64,000 nucleotides of DNA from Candidatus Gastranaerophilales bacterium. Its GTDB lineage: Bacteria; Cyanobacteriota; Vampirovibrionia; Gastranaerophilales; Gastranaerophilaceae. Made by a program: the position numbers and the translations under genes. Shown one piece after another: positions 47,501-56,020 of the stretch (within the stretch, counting starts at the first letter, position 1; the number at the start of each line of letters is the position of its first letter). Location: NCBI GenBank assembly GCA_944322675.1, contig CALUPO010000004.1, positions 1 to 64,000 of the forward strand. The letters run 5' to 3'. The notes beneath the pieces were generated by a model, which had not been told where the DNA came from, searched no databases, and saw only the letters and a program-made list of their open reading frames with translations.

Positions 47501-47785
47501 AAAGATGTGCTAAGTCTATTTATTAATGATGATGAACGAGATGATATAAAAGATAACACACAAAGTAATAGTGTTAATACAACACAAATAATAAATTTAT
47601 ACAAACATGCCATAGGCAAATATGGAGATTTCTATTTAAATCCACAAAATAGTCATTCTCTTTTTATTTTTGACAAAGCAATTAAAGAAGACGAAGAAAA
47701 AGCAGTAACAGAAAAACAAAAAGAAATTTATGTAAATAAAATATATAAAAAAGATGATACAAGTTATACTATACCAGAATTTTAA
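44579..47785 (+). CDS. Calpain-like cysteine peptidase with helical repeats, paralogue A
   Basis: 1068 residues, no signal peptide. The first 39 residues are identical to paralogue B (Ser/Thr/Gln-rich, probably disordered). A helical region with few solenoid units follows (LLKATKKASSKTLV, LYYIAHATAKSTSLNNDTMTILL), then a middle region shared by all three paralogues (TFVRNLIDA, SSYMPPKLILFFAKLDKTLGYQ). The C-terminal domain has GHQIIGNCWLI with C772, VVDEVSKIGATEHLSPAMSCLALLSAIYR, KHAIGKYG with H1010 and YLNPQNS with N1021: the Cys-His-Asn order of calpain/papain-fold peptidases, with a Gln five residues before the Cys. An Asp/Leu/Asn tract of about 52 residues interrupts this domain. Peptidase activity and targets are inferred only; an effector or stress-protease role is possible. 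Confidence 0.8.
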   Translation: MSSNISISPGTKVSQTTSPKKPNQSQETQQGEVREQQQELMSSQTSHGFMAYGQVLLYQNKPNTQKAEQKENMLNKVENSTNTQQIQTTLPKNSNQSKETQQGEVREQEQQKEIKEDAEQLFKNLDELKSQNKTKQLEELISNNLKTIINNTSDDSQYKKTSIGFLDTIIKKINNKMFISDEDENTVSELLNNIDIISKLYDSQETVLCTLLKATKKASSKTLVNNAIQVFSNNTTKEKSIRTPCMFKQLINIVNNNSLIFGSNTTIQNLVNIWDTIEFEETKDTKTNKTITAKQNRNLSLYYIAHATAKSTSLNNDTMTILLDKINDISNTTNENNEETKTKKQNQSEYLFILSQNLKINKEVNKDMIESLFNKALDCGMFKDETNPAVQRTFVRNLIDAASRLDKDEAQGLYETLYKIATTTKDNTNPVQENDGKNDIGGFGSENLPNNAQSSYMPPKLILFFAKLDKTLGYQDVQIQTDLINAITHRKDGNEDANLDPKVPLCPALNYLQKEQLKDIDESAIVNRIITTNDAKDIDAKDIQQFELEYLIDLKLSHELYELNTDKGQDTLINILTTHYDILTNKFEPEMASKTQTSQLPGDVPNNDEKIKLKIALNTTMNVPDKAYDGVYNLALIALKQMEPKDRGKFLNKLIDDLKSKNTDTTKSYTINLLEKLKTNEQFDNDKLLTTRPVLRQYNEKGKTVSKNYQPNLTSFRMPRTTDKCEIFKENGINYLGFKGTNQKIETSLDTKTAERLFGSQSSSGHQIIGNCWLISTLKQIEANPQLKLFIYSHFDAEFENGELASVTIKLKNENKVTFSKDVVDEVSKIGATEHLSPAMSCLALLSAIYRTPGIKHDISKIDKPIDSKSLQVKFPENKYNPDYLDDSDNLDKLDNSDNSDNLDNLDKLDKLDDLNDLNDLDDLDDLDDSDDSDDLTYLIKEIDNEPNEQIITKELKNAIINALRISNHGGEQYKDVLSLFINDDERDDIKDNTQSNSVNTTQIINLYKHAIGKYGDFYLNPQNSHSLFIFDKAIKEDEEKAVTEKQKEIYVNKIYKKDDTSYTIPEF
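47231..47387 (+). repeat. Asp-rich coding microsatellite in paralogue A
   Basis: Short degenerate units of TTAGAT, TCAGAT and GATGAT/AACGAT-type triplets encode an LDD/SDN/LDK tract of about 52 residues inside the peptidase domain. Paralogues B and C lack it at the same place, so it is a recent in-frame expansion. Confidence 0.85.
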
Positions 47786-47837
47786 AAAATAATATTAATA
47801 CCAATCTAAGTGTTAATGGATAATAAAATACTTTTTG

Positions 47838-47913
47838 CCATAAAGCATTTGGCATCATACGATGATATACCCACAAAGGTATGTCATCGTTTTTTAATTT
47901 TTCAAAGTTTTTT
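47838..47913 (-). pseudogene. Duplicated 3' fragment of the NTPase gene, copy 1
   Basis: Read on the minus strand it encodes FEKLKNDDIPLWVYHRMM followed by PNALW, matching the C-terminal end of the intact gene at 56021-56710 (FETLKYDDTPLWVYHRMM, PNALW). The TAA stop has become CAA. It marks the end of the first duplicated unit between paralogues A and B. Confidence 0.85.
47860..47895 (+). terminator. Terminator after paralogue A
   Basis: CGATGATATACC (47860-47871), a 6-nt loop CACAAA, then GGTATGTCATCG (47878-47889) with one G-T pair and six T. It is a good rho-independent terminator. The same bases are the coding remnant of the convergent NTPase gene. Confidence 0.8.
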
Positions 47914-47925
47914 ATTTTAAAAAAT

Positions 47926-48025
47926 GTAAAGTTTTGTAACAATTTTTACGATCCTTGAAATTCTTTATAAGTAGAATTTTTTATATATGTAGTATTTCTA
48001 TATAATTAGTAGAGAGGGTAAAAAT
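47926..48025 (+). repeat. 5' leader repeat, copy 2
   Basis: About 100 nt, nearly identical to 44481-44578, ending in GTAGAGAGGGTAAAAAT before the paralogue B ATG. The GAGAGGG ribosome-binding site is a little stronger than in copy 1. Confidence 0.85.
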
Positions 48026-51000
48026 ATGAGCAGTAATATTTCAATTTCACCAGGCACAAAAGTAAGTCAAACTACTTCGCCAAAAAAACCTAATCAATCC
48101 CAAGAAACACAACAAGGAGAAGTAAGAGAACAACAACAAGAATATATTTCTTCTGAAGCTAGTAATGCTTATAAAAATTATAATCCACAAATAATTTCAA
48201 ATGAATCAAATGTTCAAGAGCCAGCTACTCAAGAAACAAATCAAGAGCCAGCTGTTCAAGAACCCGCTACTCAAAACATGGGTATGACAGATGAGGATAT
48301 AGACGAAGCAAAGAATGTAATTAAAACCCGCTTCTTAATAGATAATAAGATTAATCCTGAGTATCTTAATATGTATATAAAAAATCTAAAGAATCCCAAC
48401 TTTAAAGATAAAATACTAAAGGTTCTAAAAGCAATGTCTTTGTATATTCGAGAGAATAATAATATCCAAAATTTGAATGAGGTTATTGATAAACTTTTAG
48501 ACAACAATATATTAACAAGTTTAGACGATAATACAAAAGCACAGTATTTAACTAATATATCTCAAGCCGCTGCTAATACTAAAGATCTTAGCAGTAAGAC
48601 AATTAAAACCCTATTGAACAATAAAGACAATATTCATAATGAGAACAAGCGAGATGAATATTTATGTAATATATCTCAAGCAGCTAGTAAGTCTAAAAAC
48701 ATTAATCCATTGGATTTCATTTTTTTGCTTAATAATCTAATGATAGAATCTATACAAAACAATGAAAACAAGGCAAAATATTTATATAATATATCTCAAG
48801 CCGCTGCTAATACTAAAAATCTTAGCAGTACTATAATTACACTCCTATTAAATAATAAAGACCATATTGATAATGAGAATAAAGATGAATATTTATGTAA
48901 TATAGCTCAAGCTGTTAGCAAAATGGATGGTTTGAATCTTGATGAGAAGATAATTAAGGAGCTATATACATATATAAATTCTATTCAAGATAATGACAAA
49001 CAAGGAAAAGCTCTTTATGCTCTACTAGAAGCAACTAATAAAACTGCTAGTAAAACTGCTAGTAAAACTCTTGTAAATGAAGCAATTAAAGTGTTTTTAA
49101 AAAAGTGTCCAAACAATACTAAAGTAGAAAATATTCCCATACAACTTGCGTTTAATAAATTAATTAGTATAGTTGAGAATAACAGTTTTAGGTTTGGTAG
49201 TAATAAAACAATTCAAAATCTAGTTAATATTTGGGATAATATAAAATTTCAAGATACTACTGATAATACAACCAAGGGAAAAATAAATGCTAAACAATAT
49301 AAAAATCTTTGTTTAGCTCATATAGCTCATGCCACTGCTAAGTCGACATCTCTTAACAACGATACAATGACAATATTACTTAATAAAATTGATGATATTT
49401 CTAGTACAAAAGAAAAAATAAAGAAACAAAAGCAATTAGCATACATATATACTTTATCTGAAAATTTAAAAATTAATAAAAAAGTCAATAAAGACATTAT
49501 AGAATCATTATTCAATAAAGCTCTTAACTATGGAATGTTTGAAGATGATGATACAAATACATACATGCAAAGAACCTTTGTAAGAAACTTAATAGATGCA
49601 ATATCAAGATTAGATCAAAATGAAGCAAAAGAGCTTTATACACAACTTTATACAACTGCAACAACTACTAAAGACAATACAAATCCTGTCAAAGAGAATG
49701 ATGGTAAAAATGATATAGATGGTTATTCCTCAGAAAATCTTTCAAACAATGCACAAAGTTCTTATATGCCACCTAAGTTAATTTTATTCTTTGCAAAACT
49801 TGATAAAACATTGGGATATCAACAAAATACGGAAATTCAAAACAAGTTAATGGATGCTATAACGAATACAAGTCTAGACGAAAAAGAAAACAAGATAAAA
49901 TTGGCTCCAAAAGTGTCTTTATGCCCTGCATTAAATTATTTGCAAGAAGAGCAATTAAAGGCTATTGACGAAAGTGCTATTGCCAATAGAATAATACAAG
50001 AAAACGGTGCAAAAGATATACGACAATTTGAACTTGAGTATTTAATCGATTTAAAATTAAGCCATGGATTATATGAATTGAATACAGATGAGGGGCGAAA
50101 TAAGTTTATTGAGATACTTACAAATAATTATAATTATGATATACTTACTAATAAATTTGAGCCAAAAATGAAATATGAAACACAAACCAACCAAGTAAAC
50201 GGTGATATTTCAGATAGTAATTGCAAAATAGACAAAAATGTCGAGATGGTTATATCTGATAAAAATTATGATGGTGTTTATAACCTTGCACTTATTGCAT
50301 TAAAGCAAATGGAACCCGAAAATAGAGAGGAATTTTTAAATAAGTTAATTGAAAAGCTAGATCCTAAATCAAAAACTACGAACTTGTTAGAAGAATTAAA
50401 AACAAATGAGCAATTTGACAACGACAAATTGCTCGACACAAAACCTGTATTAAGACAATATGATGATAAAAGCAAAACAGTAAGCAAGAATTATCAACCA
50501 AATCTTACAAGTTTCCGTATGCCAAGAACAACAGATAAATGTGAAATATTTAAAGAAAATGGAACAACATATCTTGGATTTAAAGGTACAAGCCAAAAAA
50601 TTGAAACAAAGTTAGATACAAAAAAGGCAGAACTTCTTTTTGGCTCTCAAAGTTCAAGCGGACACCAGATGATTGGCAATTGTTGGCTTATTGCAACATT
50701 AAAACAAATAGAAGCTAATCCACAACTTAAACTTGCTGTTTATAGTCATTTTGATGCAACAGTTGACAAAAATAACGAATTACAATCTGTCACTATAAAT
50801 TTAAAAGATGGACGTAAAGTTACATTTTCCAAAGACGTTGTCGATGAAGTTTCAAAAATAGGGGCAACTGAACATCTTTCTCCGGCTATGTCCTGCCTTG
50901 CTTTACTTTCAGCTATTTATAGAACAACAGGAAAAAATGGAAAACATGATATAAGCCAAATAAATGAAACAATAAATTCAAGCTCACTTCAAGAAAAATT

Positions 51001-51532
51001 TTCAGAAAGTCAATATGATACAGATAGTTTTGATAATGTAAATGAGTCAAATAAACAGATAACAGCTAAAGATCCAAAAAATGCAATAATTAATGCTCTT
51101 AGAATATCAAATGAAGATGGAAATGAATTTAATGATATACTAAGTCTATTTATTGATGATAAACAAGATAATATAAAAGATGACACACAAAGTAATGGTG
51201 TTAATACAATACAAGTAATAGGTTTATATAAACATGCCATAGGCAAATATGGAGATTTCTATTTAAATCCACAAAACAGTCATTCTCTTTCTATTTTTAG
51301 CAAAGCAACTGACGAAGACCAAAAAAAAGCAGCACCAGAAAACTCAGATCAACAAAAAGAAATTTATGTAAATAAAATATATAAAAAAGATGATCAAAGT
51401 TATACTATACCTCAGTTTAAAGCTGAAACAATTTATTCTAAAATTAAAAAATCAGTCAATAATATAGTAAATAGTTTCATAGGATTCTTTAAAAAAGATA
51501 ATACCAAAACCAATCTAAGTGTTAATGGATAA
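48026..51532 (+). CDS. Calpain-like cysteine peptidase with helical repeats, paralogue B
   Basis: 1168 residues. The N-terminal 39 residues equal those of A; then a QEPA repeat stretch. Four to five solenoid units of about 38-40 residues follow (YLTNISQAAANTKDLSSKTIKTLL, YLCNISQAASKSKNINPLDF and similar). The shared middle region comes next, then the peptidase-like domain with GHQMIGNCWLI (C886), KHAIGKYG (H1070) and YLNPQNS (N1081). Unlike A it continues for about 40 residues past this domain with a basic, hydrophobic tail (SVNNIVNSFIGFFKK) that could be an amphipathic membrane-binding helix. No export signal is evident. Confidence 0.8.
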   Translation: MSSNISISPGTKVSQTTSPKKPNQSQETQQGEVREQQQEYISSEASNAYKNYNPQIISNESNVQEPATQETNQEPAVQEPATQNMGMTDEDIDEAKNVIKTRFLIDNKINPEYLNMYIKNLKNPNFKDKILKVLKAMSLYIRENNNIQNLNEVIDKLLDNNILTSLDDNTKAQYLTNISQAAANTKDLSSKTIKTLLNNKDNIHNENKRDEYLCNISQAASKSKNINPLDFIFLLNNLMIESIQNNENKAKYLYNISQAAANTKNLSSTIITLLLNNKDHIDNENKDEYLCNIAQAVSKMDGLNLDEKIIKELYTYINSIQDNDKQGKALYALLEATNKTASKTASKTLVNEAIKVFLKKCPNNTKVENIPIQLAFNKLISIVENNSFRFGSNKTIQNLVNIWDNIKFQDTTDNTTKGKINAKQYKNLCLAHIAHATAKSTSLNNDTMTILLNKIDDISSTKEKIKKQKQLAYIYTLSENLKINKKVNKDIIESLFNKALNYGMFEDDDTNTYMQRTFVRNLIDAISRLDQNEAKELYTQLYTTATTTKDNTNPVKENDGKNDIDGYSSENLSNNAQSSYMPPKLILFFAKLDKTLGYQQNTEIQNKLMDAITNTSLDEKENKIKLAPKVSLCPALNYLQEEQLKAIDESAIANRIIQENGAKDIRQFELEYLIDLKLSHGLYELNTDEGRNKFIEILTNNYNYDILTNKFEPKMKYETQTNQVNGDISDSNCKIDKNVEMVISDKNYDGVYNLALIALKQMEPENREEFLNKLIEKLDPKSKTTNLLEELKTNEQFDNDKLLDTKPVLRQYDDKSKTVSKNYQPNLTSFRMPRTTDKCEIFKENGTTYLGFKGTSQKIETKLDTKKAELLFGSQSSSGHQMIGNCWLIATLKQIEANPQLKLAVYSHFDATVDKNNELQSVTINLKDGRKVTFSKDVVDEVSKIGATEHLSPAMSCLALLSAIYRTTGKNGKHDISQINETINSSSLQEKFSESQYDTDSFDNVNESNKQITAKDPKNAIINALRISNEDGNEFNDILSLFIDDKQDNIKDDTQSNGVNTIQVIGLYKHAIGKYGDFYLNPQNSHSLSIFSKATDEDQKKAAPENSDQQKEIYVNKIYKKDDQSYTIPQFKAETIYSKIKKSVNNIVNSFIGFFKKDNTKTNLSVNG

Positions 51533-51543
51533 TAAAATACTTT

Positions 51544-51624
51544 TTACCATAAAGCATTTGGCATCATACGATGATATACCCACAAAGGTGTGTCATCGTT
51601 TTTTAATTTTTCAAAGTTTTTTAT
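51544..51624 (-). pseudogene. Duplicated 3' fragment of the NTPase gene, copy 2
   Basis: The same C-terminal fragment as at 47838, here with the original TAA stop kept (TTA CCA on the plus strand at 51544). It separates paralogues B and C and confirms that the duplicated unit ran from the leader through the gene into the neighbouring convergent gene. Confidence 0.85.
51569..51604 (+). terminator. Terminator after paralogue B
   Basis: CGATGATATACC (51569-51580), loop CACAAA, GGTGTGTCATCG (51587-51598) with two G-T pairs, then six T. Copy of the terminator at 47860. Confidence 0.78.
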
Positions 51625-51635
51625 TTTAAGAAAAT

Positions 51636-51734
51636 ATAAAGTTTTGTAACAATTTTTACGATCCTTGAAATTCTTTATAAGTAGATTTTTTTATATATGT
51701 AGTATTTCTATATAATTAGTAGAGAGGGTGAATA
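51636..51734 (+). repeat. 5' leader repeat, copy 3
   Basis: About 99 nt, matching copies 1 and 2, ending in GTAGAGAGGGTGAATA before the paralogue C ATG. Conservation of this untranslated stretch across all three genes, while the N-terminal coding sequence of C differs, implies shared regulation. Confidence 0.85.
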
Positions 51735-54700
51735 ATGAATAAATCTATTCCAAACAAGATCAATGGTTATTTTCAAAAATATAAAAACGTATTTAGCAAT
51801 ACTAACATACGATCAAGCAACTTAAACACAAATCAAGATACCCCTCAACAAAATGAAGTTGCATCACACGAAGTAGCTAATGCAATGAGAAATCAAGTTA
51901 TAGCCAATTCTAATATAAGTATTAATAACAGCAATCAAACAATCCAAACAAATAATGAGGGTATTTCTAATCAACAAAAACTACCTGAAAATGAAAAAGA
52001 TTTGTTATATTTTATAGAAGATGCCGTATGTAACAACAAAGATCTTGATAACGAAACAATCAAAACACTGCTTGACAACAAACATTTAGGCATGATCAGC
52101 AACCTGGAACATAAAAATGTATATTTATGTAATTTAGCAAAAACAACAATGCAAACTAAAAAAGCAATTAAGAGTGACACAATTCAAATACTACTTAATA
52201 ATATAGGAAATATTGATGATGATGCTAAAAATGAATATTTATATAACTTAGCAATAGCTGCAAGTAAAAATACAATTAATGAAAATACTTTATCACAATT
52301 ATCTTGGACAGCAAGTAAAACTTCCAATCTTAACAATGCAACAATATTAATGCTACTTACAAACACAGAAAGAATTAATAATATTGACCTTAAAAATAAT
52401 AGTTTATGTAGTATAGCAAAAGCTGCAAGCCAAACTTTAAATCTTGATAATGATACGATTCAAAAACTACTTAACAATATAGGAAATATTGATGATGATG
52501 ATGCTAAAAATGAATATTTAAATAATTTATCAAAAGCTGCAAGCCAAACTCTAAATCTTAATGATGAAACAATTAAAACTTTAATTAGCAAAGATAATAT
52601 AAGCCTTATTAAAAATAAAGATGACTATTTATGTAATATATCAATAGCCACTGCTAATATACAAAATCTTGATAATACGACAATTAGTACACTGCTTGAC
52701 GAACAACATCTAGACATCATTAGCTCTCAAGAAAAGAAAAGAGAATATCTATATAATATAGCAAAAGCTGCAAGTAAAACTCAAAATCTTGATAATAATA
52801 CGATTCAAAAACTACTTAACAATATAGAAAATATTAATAATGGTAATAAAGATGGATATTTAGGTTTTGTTGCACAAGCTGCAAGTAAAAACAAAATTGA
52901 TTCATTTACTATATATCAATTAGCCTATGAAGCAACTACAATACCAAGTCTTACTAATACAACACTAAAAACCTTGTTTAAGTGTATAGAAAAAATTGAA
53001 AAAAAGAAAGATGACAGCTACTATATTAATTATAGTTTACTTAATATGGCAGAAGCTGCAAGTAAAACTCAAAATATTGATTATGATATAATCCAAAAAT
53101 TACTTGATAATATAAGAAATATTGATGATGGTGATAAAGATGGATATTTATGCAATTTAGCAATAGCTGCAAGTAAAACTCCATATCTTAATAATACGAC
53201 AATTAACACACTGCTTGACGAACAACATCTAGACATCATTAGCTCTCAAGAAAAGAAAAGAGATTATCTATATTATTTAGCAATAGCTGCAAGTCAAACT
53301 TTAAATCTTGATAATGATACGATTAAAAAACTACTTGACAATATAGGAAATATTGATGATGGTAATAAAGATGGATATTTAGGTTTTGTTGCACAAGCTG
53401 TAAGTAAAAACAAAATTAATTCATATATGGTATATTACTTAAGCTATACAGCAGCTGAAATTCCAGGTCTTACTGACACAACAATAACAACAATACTTGA
53501 GAGCGTAGAAAAAATAGATGACAACAAGGACAATGGCATGAGTAAAAATGATTGTTTACCTTGTTTAGCAGAAGCCGCAAGTCAAACTCAAAATCTTAAT
53601 GATAATACGATTAAAATATTGCTTGACCATATAGGAAATGTTAATGAGAATAATAAAAATGAATATTTATGCAATTTAGCAAAAGCAGCAAGCCAAACTA
53701 AAAATCTTAATGATGAAACAATTAAAACTTTAATTAGCAAAGATAATATAAGCCTTATTAAAAATAAAGATGACTATTTACATAATATATCAATAGCCGC
53801 AAGCCAAACTAAAAATCTTAATGATGAAACAATTAAAACTTTAATTAGCAAAGACTGTCTAGAAATTATTAATAATCAAGAATATAAAAATAGCTATTTA
53901 TATAATGTGTTAATAGCTGCAAGTAAAATTCAAAATCTTGACATTGAGACAATTAAAATATCACTTAATAAGATTGAAAATATTTCTAGTATAGATAAAA
54001 AAACAAAGCAACAAAATCAATTAGCATACATATATATTTTATCTGAAAATTTAAAAATTAATAAAGAAAACAATAAAGAAAAGATAGAATCATTATTCAA
54101 TAAAGCTCTTAACTATGGAATGTTTGAAGATGATACAAATACATACATGCAAAGAACCTTTGTAAGAAACTTAATAGATGCAATATCAAGATTAGATAAA
54201 GACGAAGCAATAGAGCTTTATGACAAGTTTTATAAGACTGCAACAACTACTAAAGACAATACAAATCCTGTCAAAGAGAATGATAAAAATGATCTAAATG
54301 GTCTTACTTCAACAAATCTCCCAAATAATGCACAAAGTTCTTCTATGCCACCTAAGTTAACTTTATTCTTTGCAAAATTTGATAAAACATTGGGGTATCA
54401 ACAAAATACGGAAATTCAAGGCAAGTTAATGAATGCTATAACGCATAAAGACGGTAATCCAAAAGTGCCTTTACACCCTGCATTAAATTATTTGCAAAAA
54501 AGTGACTTAGCAGAAATTAAAGAAGATGATGTGGTCAATAGAATAATAAAAACAAATGATGCAAAAGATATACGACAATTTGAACTTGAGTATTTAATAG
54601 ATTTAAAATTAAGCCATGGATTGTATAAATTGAATACAGATGATGGGCAAAATAAGTTTATTGAGATACTTACAAAACATTATGATATACTTACTAACAA

Positions 54701-56015
54701 ATTTGAGCCAAAAATGAAATATGAAACACAAACCAACCAAGTAAACGGTGATACTTCAAATAGTAAAGCCAAAATAAAGAATGTAAAAATGGATAATATA
54801 TCTGATGAAAATTATGATGGCGTTTATAACCTTGCACTTATTGCATTAAAGCAAATGGAACCCGAAAATAGAGAGGGATTTTTAAATAAGTTAATTCAAG
54901 GCCTAAAATCTAAAGATACAGACACCATAAAAGATACAGACACCATAAAAGATACAGACACCACAAAAGATACAGACACCATAAAAGATACAGACACCAT
55001 AAAAGATACAGACACCACAAAAGATACAGACACCACAAAATATACATACACCATAAACTTATTAGAACAATTAAAAAAAGATGAGCAATTTGACAACGAC
55101 AAATTGCTCGACACAAAACCTGTATTAAGACAATATAATGATAAAGGTCAAACAGTTGGTTACAAGTATCAGGAAAATCTTACAAGTTTCCGTATGCCAA
55201 GAACAACAGATAAATGTGAGATATTTAAAGAAAATGGAATAACTTATCTTGGATATAAAAATACAAGTACAAAAATACAAACAGATTTAAATGAAACAAA
55301 GGTAAACCTTCTTTTTGGCTCTCAAAGTCCCAACGGACACCAGATGATTGGCAATTGCTGGCTTATTGCACTAATAAAAGAAATGCAAATCAACCCGGAA
55401 CTTAAACTTGCTGTTTATAGTCATTTTGATGCAGAAGTTGACAAAAATAACGAATTACAATCTGTCACTATAAAATTAAAAGATGGAAAGGAAGTTACAT
55501 TTGAAAAAGACGTTGTCGATGAAGTTTCAAAAATAGGGGCAACTGAACATCTTTCTCCAGCTATGTCCTGCCTTGCTTTACTTTCAGCTATTTATAGAAC
55601 AACGAAAGATAAGGACGGTACAAATCACATAGAAAATATACTTCCAAATAAAAATGATGAAATAACTATAGATAAGGATTCTAAAATACTTAGAAGCAAT
55701 TTTGGTAAAAATAATCCTATATTAAATGCTCTTAGAATATCAAATGAAAGTAGTACAAATATTTATAACGACTTAATTGATTTATTTTTTGATAAAACTA
55801 AACAAGAGAACTCTACAACAACACGTGAAATAATTACAGTACCAAACCATGCTATAGCTCACTTAGGAAATCAGAATGAATTTCATATAAACCCACAGAA
55901 CAGCTATTCAGTATTTTCATTTGCATATGGTAAAAACAGTGATAATTTAATATATGAAAAAGAGCTTTATGAGATCAAATATTATATTCCTGACTCTGAA
56001 AAGAAAAATAAATAA
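51735..56015 (+). CDS. Calpain-like cysteine peptidase with long solenoid, paralogue C
   Basis: 1426 residues. The N-terminal 80 residues are Asn/Gln/Ser-rich and differ from A and B. About 15 solenoid units of 36-42 residues follow, up to about residue 760, with the pattern YL.NLA.AASQT.NL...TI..LL..I.NID. The shared middle region, a KDTDTI/KDTDTT hexapeptide array and the peptidase-like domain follow: GHQMIGNCWLI (C1208), VVDEVSKIGATEHLSPAMSC, NHAIAHLG (H1372) and HINPQNS (N1386). The His-Asn spacing is 14 here and 11 in A and B. The protein converges on the NTPase gene, 5 bp from its end. Confidence 0.8.
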   Translation: MNKSIPNKINGYFQKYKNVFSNTNIRSSNLNTNQDTPQQNEVASHEVANAMRNQVIANSNISINNSNQTIQTNNEGISNQQKLPENEKDLLYFIEDAVCNNKDLDNETIKTLLDNKHLGMISNLEHKNVYLCNLAKTTMQTKKAIKSDTIQILLNNIGNIDDDAKNEYLYNLAIAASKNTINENTLSQLSWTASKTSNLNNATILMLLTNTERINNIDLKNNSLCSIAKAASQTLNLDNDTIQKLLNNIGNIDDDDAKNEYLNNLSKAASQTLNLNDETIKTLISKDNISLIKNKDDYLCNISIATANIQNLDNTTISTLLDEQHLDIISSQEKKREYLYNIAKAASKTQNLDNNTIQKLLNNIENINNGNKDGYLGFVAQAASKNKIDSFTIYQLAYEATTIPSLTNTTLKTLFKCIEKIEKKKDDSYYINYSLLNMAEAASKTQNIDYDIIQKLLDNIRNIDDGDKDGYLCNLAIAASKTPYLNNTTINTLLDEQHLDIISSQEKKRDYLYYLAIAASQTLNLDNDTIKKLLDNIGNIDDGNKDGYLGFVAQAVSKNKINSYMVYYLSYTAAEIPGLTDTTITTILESVEKIDDNKDNGMSKNDCLPCLAEAASQTQNLNDNTIKILLDHIGNVNENNKNEYLCNLAKAASQTKNLNDETIKTLISKDNISLIKNKDDYLHNISIAASQTKNLNDETIKTLISKDCLEIINNQEYKNSYLYNVLIAASKIQNLDIETIKISLNKIENISSIDKKTKQQNQLAYIYILSENLKINKENNKEKIESLFNKALNYGMFEDDTNTYMQRTFVRNLIDAISRLDKDEAIELYDKFYKTATTTKDNTNPVKENDKNDLNGLTSTNLPNNAQSSSMPPKLTLFFAKFDKTLGYQQNTEIQGKLMNAITHKDGNPKVPLHPALNYLQKSDLAEIKEDDVVNRIIKTNDAKDIRQFELEYLIDLKLSHGLYKLNTDDGQNKFIEILTKHYDILTNKFEPKMKYETQTNQVNGDTSNSKAKIKNVKMDNISDENYDGVYNLALIALKQMEPENREGFLNKLIQGLKSKDTDTIKDTDTIKDTDTTKDTDTIKDTDTIKDTDTTKDTDTTKYTYTINLLEQLKKDEQFDNDKLLDTKPVLRQYNDKGQTVGYKYQENLTSFRMPRTTDKCEIFKENGITYLGYKNTSTKIQTDLNETKVNLLFGSQSPNGHQMIGNCWLIALIKEMQINPELKLAVYSHFDAEVDKNNELQSVTIKLKDGKEVTFEKDVVDEVSKIGATEHLSPAMSCLALLSAIYRTTKDKDGTNHIENILPNKNDEITIDKDSKILRSNFGKNNPILNALRISNESSTNIYNDLIDLFFDKTKQENSTTTREIITVPNHAIAHLGNQNEFHINPQNSYSVFSFAYGKNSDNLIYEKELYEIKYYIPDSEKKNK
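54912..55055 (+). repeat. 18-nt coding VNTR in paralogue C
   Basis: Seven near-perfect units AAAGATACAGACACCATA (last codon ATA or ACA), then one degenerate unit, encoding (KDTDTI/T)n. Paralogue A has a single related NTDTTK stretch at the matching place; B has none. Recent slippage expansion. Confidence 0.9.
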
Positions 56016-56020
56016 ATTAT

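Noticed and set aside
54896-55116. Minus-strand frames with repeated LWCLY or VSVSF units
   Set aside because: Antisense readings of the 18-nt VNTR in paralogue C.
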